Positions 8,509 to 15,734 of a stretch of DNA of 64,000 bases are shown here, piece by piece. Every line of letters begins with the position of its first letter. The first letter of the stretch is position 1. The notes under the pieces were generated by a model that was not told the DNA's origin, searched no databases, and saw nothing but the letters and a program-made list of their open reading frames with translations. Where the stretch lies: assembly GCF_013408245.1 (NCBI RefSeq), contig NZ_JACBYS010000001.1, positions 1,240,001-1,304,000 on the forward strand, read 5' to 3'. Origin of the DNA: Duganella sp. 1224. GTDB lineage: Bacteria; Pseudomonadota; Gammaproteobacteria; Burkholderiales; Burkholderiaceae_D. The position numbers and the translations under genes were made by a program.

Positions 8509-9428
8509 GATGGTCGATGAAAGTTGTTGCGATAAGTGCGCGGCGACTTGCCGTTGACGCGCTTGAACGCGTTGCTGAAGGCGCTCTCGGAAGCATAGCC
8601 GAGCGCGCGCGCGACCACCGCCACCGGCGTGTCGTCGTCGCGCAGCGCCCGTTCGGCCAGGCGCATGCGCCACCCGGTCAGATACGTCAGCGGCGCGACG
8701 CCGGCGCTGGTGCGGAAGTGCAGCGCAAACGTGGTGCGCGACATGGCGCAGGCGCTGGCCAGCTGGTCCAGATGCCAGGCGCGCGCCGGGTCGCCGTGCA
8801 TCAGCCGCAGCGCCGGCGCGATGCGCCTGTCGCCCAGCGCGCGCAGCCAGCCGGCCGGCATGGCGCCGGCGGTCTGGATGTGCGCGCGCAAAATCTGGAT
8901 GAACAGCAGTTGCGCCAGGTGCGCGGACGCCAGCGGCGCGCCGGGCAGATCATTGGCGCGTTCGCTCACCAGCTGATCCAGCAGCCAGCGGAAGCTGGTC
9001 GCCTGCGACGACGCGGCCGGCACCTGGATCCACGGCGGCAGCGCGTCGGCCAGCAGGCTGCCGCTGGCCGCGTCCAGCAGCACGTGGCCGCCGATATGGG
9101 CAAAATCCTGGCCGTCGCCGAGCGTGGCAATGCCCGTGCCGGCGCCGGCAAACACCGTCATCGCATCTACCGGCGGCAGGCCGGGCTCGCTGCTCAGCAC
9201 AAACGCGCGCGGCGCTGACAGCAGGCCCACATCGCCGGTGTTGAACCGGACGGGTGCCGGCTCGCCGTCGATGGCGACCCAGCAGCTGCCCTGGACCACG
9301 GCGAAGAACTTGATCTTGTCCGGCACCGGAAAACGCAGCGACCAGGCGCCGCCGGCGCTGAAACCGCCGGTGACCAGAGTTTCCACGTTCATCAGCTTGA
9401 GAATGTCGGAGATGGGGTCAGCAAACAT
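8505..9428 (-). CDS. AraC family transcriptional regulator (cupin_6 N-terminal domain)
   Basis: A 307-aa regulator with an N-terminal cupin_6 sensor (PDKIKFFAVVQGSCWVAIDG, FNTGDVGLLSA) and a C-terminal double helix-turn-helix of AraC type (LDQLASACAMSRTTFALHFRTSAGVAPLTYLTGWRMRLAERAL, then VARALGYASESAFSNAFKRVNGKSPRTYR). I chose the ATG at 9428 (MFADPISDIL), matching the usual N-terminus of this family; an in-frame start at 9467 would add 13 residues. It is divergent from the reductase at 9524 with a 95-bp spacer and probably regulates that gene, itself, or both. Confidence 0.88.
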   Translation of the reverse strand: MFADPISDILKLMNVETLVTGGFSAGGAWSLRFPVPDKIKFFAVVQGSCWVAIDGEPAPVRFNTGDVGLLSAPRAFVLSSEPGLPPVDAMTVFAGAGTGIATLGDGQDFAHIGGHVLLDAASGSLLADALPPWIQVPAASSQATSFRWLLDQLVSERANDLPGAPLASAHLAQLLFIQILRAHIQTAGAMPAGWLRALGDRRIAPALRLMHGDPARAWHLDQLASACAMSRTTFALHFRTSAGVAPLTYLTGWRMRLAERALRDDDTPVAVVARALGYASESAFSNAFKRVNGKSPRTYRNNFHRPS

Positions 9429-9523
9429 GTCCGCACTATTGCGCAAGTAATACGCACTGTCAAGCATTCACAGTCCGGCCCGGCGGCTTTATCGTGGCGG
9501 CTACACTTAAACGGGAGAACACG

Positions 9524-10543
9524 ATGGACGAAACATGGGTATTGGTCACGGGTGGCAGCGGCTTTATCGCGCAGCATTGCATTCTGCTGCTGCTCGAACG
9601 CGGGTACCGCGTGCGCACCACGCTGCGCACGCTGGCGCGGGAGGACGAGGTGCGGCGCCAGCTCAAGGCGGGCGGCGCCGAGCCGGGCGGGCGGCTGTCG
9701 TTCGTCGCGGCCGACCTGGAACATGACGCCGGCTGGGACGACGCCGTGGCCGGCTGCGCCTACGTGCTGCACGGCGCTTCGCCGACGCCGTCCGGCGCGC
9801 ACGCCACCGAGGACGACTGGGTGCGGCCGGCGGTGGCGGGCAACCTGCGGGTGCTGCGCGCCGCGCGCCGGGCCGGCGTCAGGCGCGTGGTGTTGACCTC
9901 CGCGTTCGGCGCCGTGTTTGCGGGCCACCCGCCGATGACGCGGCCGTTCAATGAAACCGACTGGAGCAACCTGTCCGGCAACGTGGCGCCATACCAGAAG
10001 TCCAAGACGCTGGCCGAGCGCGCCGCCTGGGACTTCATCGCGCGCGAGGGCGGCGGGCTGGAGCTGTCCGCCGTCAATCCGGTGACCGTGCTCGGCCCGG
10101 CGCTGGGGGCCGACTATTCGCACTCGATCCGCCTGATCAAGAACATGCTGGACGGCCAGCCCGGCTGTCCGAGGATCAATACCTGCGTGGTCGATGTGCG
10201 CGACGTGGCCGACCTGCACCTGCGCGCCATGCTGCATCCGGCCGCCCACGGCGAGCGCTTTCTCGCCACCTCCGGCGACAGCCTGTGGCTGGCGGACATC
10301 GCCGCGCTGCTGCGCACCCAGCTGGGCGACGCGGCCGGCAAGGTGTCCACCCGCATGCTCCCCGACTGGTTCATGCGGCTGAGCGCTTTGTTCAGTCCGC
10401 CGATCCGCGGATTGTTGCCGCTGCTGGGCCTGAACCTTAACGCCAGCGGCGAGAAGGCGCGCCACCTGCTGGGCTGGACGCCGCGCTCCCGCGAAGAGGC
10501 GATCCTGGCAACCGCCGCCAGCCTGCGGTCGCTGGGATTGTAA
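9524..10543 (+). CDS. NAD-dependent epimerase / dihydroflavonol-4-reductase-like reductase
   Basis: A 339-aa extended short-chain dehydrogenase. The N-terminus has the Rossmann motif VLVTGGSGFIAQHC, and the active site includes TSAFGAVF and YQKSK (Tyr and Lys of the YxxxK pair). NPVTVLGPALGAD and VDVRDVADLH are typical of anthocyanidin-/dihydroflavonol-reductase-like bacterial aldehyde or ketone reductases. The start ATG at 9524 has a well-placed GGGAG. The natural substrate is unknown. It is divergent from the AraC regulator, an arrangement common for inducible aldehyde-detoxifying reductases, though that role is inferred. Confidence 0.9.
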   Translation: MDETWVLVTGGSGFIAQHCILLLLERGYRVRTTLRTLAREDEVRRQLKAGGAEPGGRLSFVAADLEHDAGWDDAVAGCAYVLHGASPTPSGAHATEDDWVRPAVAGNLRVLRAARRAGVRRVVLTSAFGAVFAGHPPMTRPFNETDWSNLSGNVAPYQKSKTLAERAAWDFIAREGGGLELSAVNPVTVLGPALGADYSHSIRLIKNMLDGQPGCPRINTCVVDVRDVADLHLRAMLHPAAHGERFLATSGDSLWLADIAALLRTQLGDAAGKVSTRMLPDWFMRLSALFSPPIRGLLPLLGLNLNASGEKARHLLGWTPRSREEAILATAASLRSLGL

Positions 10544-10570
10544 TAGAATGCCGTCTTTGATTTTTCAGCG

Positions 10571-10774
10571 ATGGACAACATGCGATTCCGGCATTACAAA
10601 GGCGGCGAGTACGAACTGGTTTGCGAGGCGACGATGGAGGCCGACCTGACGCCGCTGATCGTCTACCGCGCCGCGAACGGCACCGTCTGGTGCCGTCCGC
10701 GCACGGTGTTTTTCGAGGAAGTGGAAGTTGACGGCAAACGCGTGCAGCGCTTTGCCGTGATTCCCGATGCCTGA
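10571..10774 (+). CDS. DUF1653 domain protein
   Basis: A 67-aa protein consisting of a single DUF1653 domain: FRHYKGGEYELVCEATMEADLTPLIVYRA, then VWCRPRTVFFEEVEVDG and RFAVI. The family is widespread, small and of unknown function. It begins 28 bases after the reductase and a TAGAAT hexamer lies just upstream (10544-10549), so it may have its own promoter. It ends two bases before the convergent stator gene at 10777. Confidence 0.9.
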   Translation: MDNMRFRHYKGGEYELVCEATMEADLTPLIVYRAANGTVWCRPRTVFFEEVEVDGKRVQRFAVIPDA

Positions 10775-10776
10775 GG

Positions 10777-11409
10777 TCAGTGGCCGGCGCCGTTGACGAA
10801 GCGCAGTTCGACGCGGCGGTTGCGCTCGTTGCTGGGCGACAGGCCGGGCAGGGGGTGCGAGTCGCCAAAGCCGGCCACCACCACGCGCTTGGCCGCCTCG
10901 GCACCGGTGTGCCCAATCAGTAGCAAACGGGCCTCGCGGGCGCGCGCTGCCGACAGCGTGAAGTTGTCGTCGTAGACGGTGCAGAAGTTGCGCAGATCGG
11001 TCACCGGCCCCTTGACCTTCTGGTCGTCGGTGTGGCCCTCGACGTAGATCTGGCCGGCCTGAAATTCCACCAGGTAGGCGGCAATGCGGTCTTGTACCTG
11101 GGCGAACGCGGCCTTGGCGGCCGGCTCGATGCAGGCGCTGCCGCTGCGGAAGGCGTGCTCCAGCAGCGTGACCTTGCCGGCCGCCTTGTCGATGGCGACG
11201 TAGCGTGCTGCGCCTTCCTGCTGGAAGGCCGCCTCCATCTGGCCCAGCACGGTGCGGATTTGCTGCTGCTGGGCATCGGCGCCTTCGCTCAGGCGTTGCT
11301 CGGCGGCCTGCTTTTGCACCAGCGAGACGACCAACATCAGCATCACCACCGCCACCACGCCGGACATCAGGTCAGCGATGACGATCCATTCACTTGGCTT
11401 GTCTTTCAT
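10777..11409 (-). CDS. ZorB/MotB-like stator protein with OmpA domain
   Basis: A 210-aa protein with a short cytoplasmic N-terminus, one membrane helix (about residues 8-29) and a periplasmic OmpA/MotB peptidoglycan-binding domain (about 60-207: VEGHTDDQ, NFTLSAARAREARLLLI, GFGDSHPLPG, NERNRRVELRF). Asp13 in the helix (IVIADLMSG) is where MotB and ZorB carry their proton-binding Asp. The OmpA domain separates it from TolR and ExbD. AAGGA precedes the ATG at 11409, 9 bases after the ZorA-like stop. It should form a proton-driven 5:2-type motor with the neighbour. The absence of flagellar genes argues against a flagellar stator. Confidence 0.88.
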   Translation of the reverse strand: MKDKPSEWIVIADLMSGVVAVVMLMLVVSLVQKQAAEQRLSEGADAQQQQIRTVLGQMEAAFQQEGAARYVAIDKAAGKVTLLEHAFRSGSACIEPAAKAAFAQVQDRIAAYLVEFQAGQIYVEGHTDDQKVKGPVTDLRNFCTVYDDNFTLSAARAREARLLLIGHTGAEAAKRVVVAGFGDSHPLPGLSPSNERNRRVELRFVNGAGH

Positions 11410-11418
11410 CGCGTGTCC

Positions 11419-13455
11419 TTATACTGGCGTGGCGTCTGCCGCGCGCACCTGCCGGCCAACGGCGGCGGCCAGGCGCTCGATGGACTCGTCCGCGACGTGG
11501 GCCGGCCTGGTCAGCGCGGTGGCCAGACGGTCGATGGACTCGTCCGCCACGCGGGCCGGCTTGGTCAGGGCGGACGCCAGGCGCTGGATGGACTCGTCCG
11601 CCATGTGCGCCGGCTGATTCAGCGCGCTGGTCAGGCGCTGGACGGATTCGTCGGCCAAGCGCGCCGGCTGTCCGATTGCCAGGGTAGCCTGTTGCAGCAG
11701 CGTCACCAGTTGCTGGTCGGATTCCTGCCGCTGCGCGATGCCGACGATCAGCTGGCCAAGGTGCTCGGAGGTGCTGCGGTTCTGCTCCACCAGTTCCTTG
11801 CTGCGCACATTGCTTTCAATGACCGCGTCTTGCAGTGCGGCGAATGTTGCGATGGCGTGCGCCATCTTTTGGCCAGCGTCGGACACCGAGCGCAGGCCGG
11901 ACTCGGTCCTGGTCTGCATTTGCTGCACGTAGTTCTGCACTTCGCCGAGCGACGCCATCAACTCCTCGCCGGAGGCAGCGAAAGTCGCCTGCGCCTTGAG
12001 CTGCAAATCGACCGACTGCTGGCTGGCTTGCTTGAGCGTCTCGATCGTGTTGCTGACGCCGCTGGACAGATGCGTGATCGCATTTTCGATACCGCTGGTC
12101 GCCTGCGCCAGGCTGGCCGACATGGCCGTCATATTGGTGCCGAAATCGGTCTGCATGGTGTTGATCGACGCGCCGAGGTCGGACTTGATGCTGTCCAGCA
12201 CGCTGATCATGGTGGTGCGGAAGTCCTGGATCACTTCGCCGAGGTCGACGCTGGCCTGGCCGGCGGCTGCGGCGGCGGTGGACATGTTGTCGGCGGCGCT
12301 GGCCATGGTGCCGATATTGTGCTGGACGCTGTCGACGAAATTGTGCATGGCGTCGCGGGTGGCCTCGGTGTGTTCCTGGAGCGCGTCGAGGCGCCGGAGT
12401 TGCAGCTCGGCGCGCTCGGCCTGCAGTTCGGCCGCCGTCGCGCCGCGCTGCAACTGGGCCAGCACGGCCTCGGCGCTGCGTTCCTGTGCCGTCACCTGGG
12501 ACGCGCCGGCCCGCGTAATGGCATCAATGGCCCGCTCCTGCGCCGCCAGTTGCGAGGCACCGGCCTGCGCGATGGCGTCATTGGCCCGCTCCTGCGCCGC
12601 CAGCTGCGCGGCACCGGCCTGCGTGATGGCGTCGATGGCGCGCTCCTGCGCTGCCAGCTGCGCGGCGCCGGCCTGCGTGATGGCGCCGATGGCGCGCTCC
12701 TGTACCGCCAACTGGGCGGCGCTGGCGCCGGTCAACGCGTCCAGGTGCCGGGTCGCGAGTTGCTGCTGCAGCTCCAGCAATGCCGCATGACGCAGCCCGG
12801 CGTGCTCGACGGCTTGTCGTTGGCCCGCCAGCAGGGCATCGTTGGACTGCGCGATGGTGTCGATCAGACGCTGGCGCTCGGCCGCTTCCCGTTGCGCCGC
12901 CTGCTCGGCCGCGTGCGCCGCGTGCGCCTGCACCTTTTGCGCCGCCCACAGCAGCCGCCGTTCCTCGTACGGATTGCGCATGAACCACAGCTTCAGGGTC
13001 AGGAACGCCATGATGCCCCAGGTCGAGGTCTTGAACTTGGAGCCGAGCGAATTCATGATCGGCGTCAGGTTGTCCAGCGGATTGGCGCCGGCGGCATGCT
13101 GGCTGTTGTTGAGTACGCTAGCCGCTTCCGTCAACGCCAGGCCCAGGCCGATAAAGGTGCCGAGCAGGCCAAACACCAGCAACAGGCTGGGCAGCACATC
13201 CGCCCAGCGCTCGGCGGGCGTGGCCACCGCGCCGCTCAGTTCTTCCGGCGAGCCGTAGGCCGCGGCCGGACCGGCCTCGCGGTCGATGACGTCCAGCCGG
13301 CGCTGCCATTGCTCGTTGCGGGCCGCGCGCCAGACCAGCCACGGCGTGACGAACAGCGCCGCCACAAACACCAGCGCAAAGCTGGTTTGCAGCACGCCAT
13401 GCACCGACGCGCTGAATTCCGGTTTCAGGAACGTGAGAAGGATGGAATCAGCCAT
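11419..13455 (-). CDS. ZorA/MotA/ExbB-like proton-channel protein with long repetitive coiled-coil tail
   Basis: A 678-aa protein with three predicted membrane helices (about residues 18-41, 85-107, 143-159). The MotA/TolQ/ExbB channel signature is present: LLLVFGLLGTFIGLGLAL and KFKTSTWGIMAFLTLKL. Residues 165-678 form a very long, Ala/Gln/Glu-rich cytoplasmic helical tail. It holds five 18-residue repeats (246-335, core AAQLAAQERAIDAITQAG) and four more of a different 18-residue type (596-667, core KPARVADESIDRLATALT). A membrane channel with a huge helical tail is the hallmark of ZorA of the anti-phage Zorya system. The ATG at 13455 overlaps the upstream stop by 8 bases; a GTG at 13482 is less likely. 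Confidence 0.87.
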   Translation of the reverse strand: MADSILLTFLKPEFSASVHGVLQTSFALVFVAALFVTPWLVWRAARNEQWQRRLDVIDREAGPAAAYGSPEELSGAVATPAERWADVLPSLLLVFGLLGTFIGLGLALTEAASVLNNSQHAAGANPLDNLTPIMNSLGSKFKTSTWGIMAFLTLKLWFMRNPYEERRLLWAAQKVQAHAAHAAEQAAQREAAERQRLIDTIAQSNDALLAGQRQAVEHAGLRHAALLELQQQLATRHLDALTGASAAQLAVQERAIGAITQAGAAQLAAQERAIDAITQAGAAQLAAQERANDAIAQAGASQLAAQERAIDAITRAGASQVTAQERSAEAVLAQLQRGATAAELQAERAELQLRRLDALQEHTEATRDAMHNFVDSVQHNIGTMASAADNMSTAAAAAGQASVDLGEVIQDFRTTMISVLDSIKSDLGASINTMQTDFGTNMTAMSASLAQATSGIENAITHLSSGVSNTIETLKQASQQSVDLQLKAQATFAASGEELMASLGEVQNYVQQMQTRTESGLRSVSDAGQKMAHAIATFAALQDAVIESNVRSKELVEQNRSTSEHLGQLIVGIAQRQESDQQLVTLLQQATLAIGQPARLADESVQRLTSALNQPAHMADESIQRLASALTKPARVADESIDRLATALTRPAHVADESIERLAAAVGRQVRAADATPV
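11455..11670 (-). repeat. Four tandem 54-bp in-frame repeats (ZorA-like C-terminus)
   Basis: Four consecutive 54-bp units encode residues 596-667 with consensus (Q/K/R)PA(R/H)xADES(I/V)xRLxxAL(T/N). The DNA word ggactcgtccgc recurs every 54 bases. The protein is conserved between units while third positions vary, so these are selected coding repeats and not a recent duplication. Confidence 0.85.
12451..12720 (-). repeat. Five tandem 54-bp in-frame repeats (ZorA-like mid-tail)
   Basis: Five units encode residues 246-335 of the channel protein, consensus AAQLAAQERAIDAITQAG. The first and last are the most divergent. The period (18 residues, about five helical turns) matches the separate C-terminal repeat block although the sequences are unrelated, which points to a structural spacing rule in the helical tail. 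Confidence 0.85.
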
Positions 13456-14713
13456 TGCATTCCACCACCAGTGCTTCTCCACGCTTGATGCTGGCTTCGC
13501 GGAAGATGTTGGCGAAATCGCCGATCAGCGCCTGCTGTTCGGGCGACAACTGATGCCAGCGGGTGCCGTGCTGCGCGCACGCGATCAGCACCTCGCCCAC
13601 CGCCTTGCCCTGCGTCAGCAGGTATTCCTGGCCGCTGGCACGCAATTCCTCCGGCGACTTCTCAAGCAGTTGCAGGAAGCCCTCGGTGGCCGAGATATAG
13701 TTTTCGCGCTCCAGGTTGCGCTTCATCAGGTCTTCGTTGGCCTGCATCTGTTCCGGCAGTTCGGCGGCCAGATGGTCCAGCGTGGCCTGGTCCGCGGCCG
13801 ACAGTTGGGTCACCTTGGCCTGGAACTGCAGATTCTTGAGCTTGGCCTTGGCCGTGTTCAGCACGGTCACCATGCGTTTCCACTGGCGCTCGTCCTCGGT
13901 CAGATCCAACTGCCACATCTTGTGCATTTCCTCGAACACGAACGGCGTCAGCTTGGTGCCGAAGCGCTGCAGGACGATGCCGTCGAGGCGCTCGGCGTCG
14001 ACTTCGCTCAGTTGCGGGGCATCCGACAGCAAGCTGGCGCCGACCTTGACCAGGAAGATGTCGTCGGCCGTGATGTGCTCCAGCGAGGCGGCCACGCTGA
14101 GTTTGTCCTCGACCGTGCGCATCAGCTTTTGGGTGGCGCGCAGGCGCAGATAGTGTTCCATGTCGGTGACGGTCTGGCCCTCGTCGATCAGGTTGGCGAT
14201 GCCGGCCTTGACCAGCGCCAGTTCGTTCAGCATGGCGGCCACGTCGAAGGTGCCGGCGTGCTTGCCGCCTTGGGTGTGCGCCTTGGCTTCGTCAAAGGTC
14301 TGCTGGTGTTCGCGCGCCTCGGCTTCTTCCATCGCGCTCAGCTTGCGGTCCAGGCGCTGGGCCAGCTTGATGACCCATTGCGCGGCGCGCTCCAGCTTCT
14401 TCAGGATCGGGCTGTTCTCGAGCGCCAGCAGGGCGGTCAGACCCTTGTCCACCGCCAGGATGGCGCCCTTCAGCCACGGATAGGGCGCCAGCTTGGCAAT
14501 GCCCTGCAGGAAGGGGCTGATTTTCTGCAGATAGGGCTTGACCTTGCCCCACGTCTCCTTGACGGTGGCGATCAGGCCCTCGCCCTTGTTGGCGATGAAC
14601 GAGATCGCCTCGCGCACGACGCTCTTGGCGCCATCGTACACGGCGCTGGCGACACTGCTGACCGCGCTGACGACCGAACTGGCTGCGCTGGATATAAAGC
14701 TCAACAAACCCAT
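13448..14713 (-). CDS. Unknown 421-aa protein of the ZorAB-like operon, amphipathic N-terminus
   Basis: I do not recognise this family. The first about 25 residues are rich in Ser/Ala/Val (MGLLSFISSAASSVVSAVSS), followed by a Gly/Lys-containing helical stretch and a hydrophobic segment (LQGIAKLAPYPWLKGAILAVDKGLTALLAL, about residues 70-99). This composition recalls membrane-active or pore-forming proteins. The remainder is charged, Leu-rich and predicted largely helical (KKLERAAQWVIKLAQRLDRKLSAMEEAEAREHQ; LEHITADDIFLVKVGASLLSDAPQLSEVDAERL). The ATG at 14713 has a good AGGAAAG site, 25 bases after the AAA+ stop. Its position makes it a candidate effector or an adaptor between ATPase and motor. 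No nuclease motif is visible. Confidence 0.8.
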   Translation of the reverse strand: MGLLSFISSAASSVVSAVSSVASAVYDGAKSVVREAISFIANKGEGLIATVKETWGKVKPYLQKISPFLQGIAKLAPYPWLKGAILAVDKGLTALLALENSPILKKLERAAQWVIKLAQRLDRKLSAMEEAEAREHQQTFDEAKAHTQGGKHAGTFDVAAMLNELALVKAGIANLIDEGQTVTDMEHYLRLRATQKLMRTVEDKLSVAASLEHITADDIFLVKVGASLLSDAPQLSEVDAERLDGIVLQRFGTKLTPFVFEEMHKMWQLDLTEDERQWKRMVTVLNTAKAKLKNLQFQAKVTQLSAADQATLDHLAAELPEQMQANEDLMKRNLERENYISATEGFLQLLEKSPEELRASGQEYLLTQGKAVGEVLIACAQHGTRWHQLSPEQQALIGDFANIFREASIKRGEALVVECNG

Positions 14714-14738
14714 CTCTACTTTCCTTTCTTGGTGATCA

Positions 14739-15623
14739 TCAAGCCACGCCAAGCATGCGGCGGGCGGTGTTGGTGCTGTGGTCAAGGTGTGCCGGCGTCA
14801 CCGGTGCGCCGACCTCGGCCATGGCCTTGCGGACTTCGGCGACGGCTTCTTCCAGATGCCGGGCCGCCAGCGCCGGCGCGCTGCCGCCCTGTTCGGCGGC
14901 CAGCAGGGCCTTGGGCAAGGCCAGCCGCATGCAGGTGCGCAGTTCGCGCCCGGAGAAGCCATCGGTCAGCTCGGCCAGGTGGGCCAGCAGGGCGCCGCGC
15001 TCGGCGGCCAGCGGAATGGCGGGCACCAGCAGCCGCTCCAGCAGCCGCTGGCGCGCGGCCTGGTCCGGCAGGTCGAAATGGATGTGGTAGCTGATGCGGC
15101 TGCGGAACGCCGAGTCATAGTTGCGCTCGAAATTGGTGGCGAAGATGACCACGCCGTCAAAACGCTCCAGTTCGATCAGCAGGGTCGAGCGCATGGCGTT
15201 GACCTCGTTGTCCACCCCCTGCGTTACCGACGACAGCCGCTTGCCCAGCAGCGTGTCGGCCTCGTCGAAGAACAGCACCGCCTGCTCCTCGCGCGCGGTG
15301 TCGAAGGCGGCGCGGATGTTCTTGGCGGTGTCGCCCAGGAATTTGCTTTCCAGCTCGGAGATGCCGAGCGACAGAAATTGCATGCCCAACTGGCCGGCGA
15401 CCGCTTCCGCCGTCATGGTCTTGCCGGTGCCCGGCGGGCCATAGAAGTTGAGCACGGTGCACAAGCCCATCGGATCGACCGATTCGAAGTTCCAGTCCTT
15501 GTAAATGGTCTTGTGGAAGCGCAGTTTGGCCAGGCATTCTTGCAATTGCACTGCCGTGCTGTCGGACAGGATCACGTCGCGCTCCAGCTGGTGGCGCGGT
15601 GTGCTGGTCAGAAATTGCGTCAT
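14739..15623 (-). CDS. AAA+ ATPase heading the ZorAB-like operon
   Basis: A 294-aa single-ring AAA+ ATPase. Visible are Walker A GPPGTGKT (residues 62-69), a pore-loop-like ELESKFLGDTAKN, Walker B VLFFDEAD (about 116-123), sensor-1 FATN (Asn164) and an arginine-finger region (Arg174/Arg176), then a C-terminal helical lid. It resembles FtsH/katanin/meiotic-clade remodelling ATPases and not a helicase or a nuclease-linked ATPase. The ATG at 15623 has a strong AAAGGAAAG. As first gene it may remodel or load the 421-aa neighbour. It begins 111 bases from the next gene's end, so the operon promoter must lie in 15624-15734. Confidence 0.9.
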   Translation of the reverse strand: MTQFLTSTPRHQLERDVILSDSTAVQLQECLAKLRFHKTIYKDWNFESVDPMGLCTVLNFYGPPGTGKTMTAEAVAGQLGMQFLSLGISELESKFLGDTAKNIRAAFDTAREEQAVLFFDEADTLLGKRLSSVTQGVDNEVNAMRSTLLIELERFDGVVIFATNFERNYDSAFRSRISYHIHFDLPDQAARQRLLERLLVPAIPLAAERGALLAHLAELTDGFSGRELRTCMRLALPKALLAAEQGGSAPALAARHLEEAVAEVRKAMAEVGAPVTPAHLDHSTNTARRMLGVA

Positions 15624-15734
15624 GGTAGTCTTTCCTTTGTTGATACTGTGGCCTATGTTACGAAGGCACACGACAGATGGTGTCGCAACCAGCCATTAGG
15701 AAAGATATTTTTCCTTCTAGTAATATTATCAAAA
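15624..15734 (-). promoter_or_regulatory. AT-rich promoter region of the AAA-ZorAB-like operon
   Basis: This 111-bp spacer separates the GGDEF-EAL stop from the AAA+ start and its distal half (15690-15734) is conspicuously AT-rich for this genome. On the minus strand a TTGATA hexamer near 15726-15731 is followed after 17-19 bases by AATATC/TATCTT, a weak sigma-70-like match. GGAAA/TTTCC arms around 15701-15716 could form a small stem. No recognisable regulator site. Confidence 0.3.

Noticed and set aside
9438..9445. TTGCGCAA palindrome in the AraC/reductase spacer
   Set aside because: Eight bases only, and AraC proteins bind direct repeats; too short to support as an operator.
11455..12720. 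Regular 54-bp repeats that could suggest a CRISPR or minisatellite
   Set aside because: The repeats have no unique spacers, stay in frame and preserve the protein motif while bases vary; they are coding repeats of the ZorA-like tail.
10777..13455. Flagellar MotAB, TolQR or ExbBD
   Set aside because: The tail of about 500 residues on the channel protein excludes all three; the OmpA domain excludes TolR/ExbD; no flagellar, Tol or TonB genes are adjacent.
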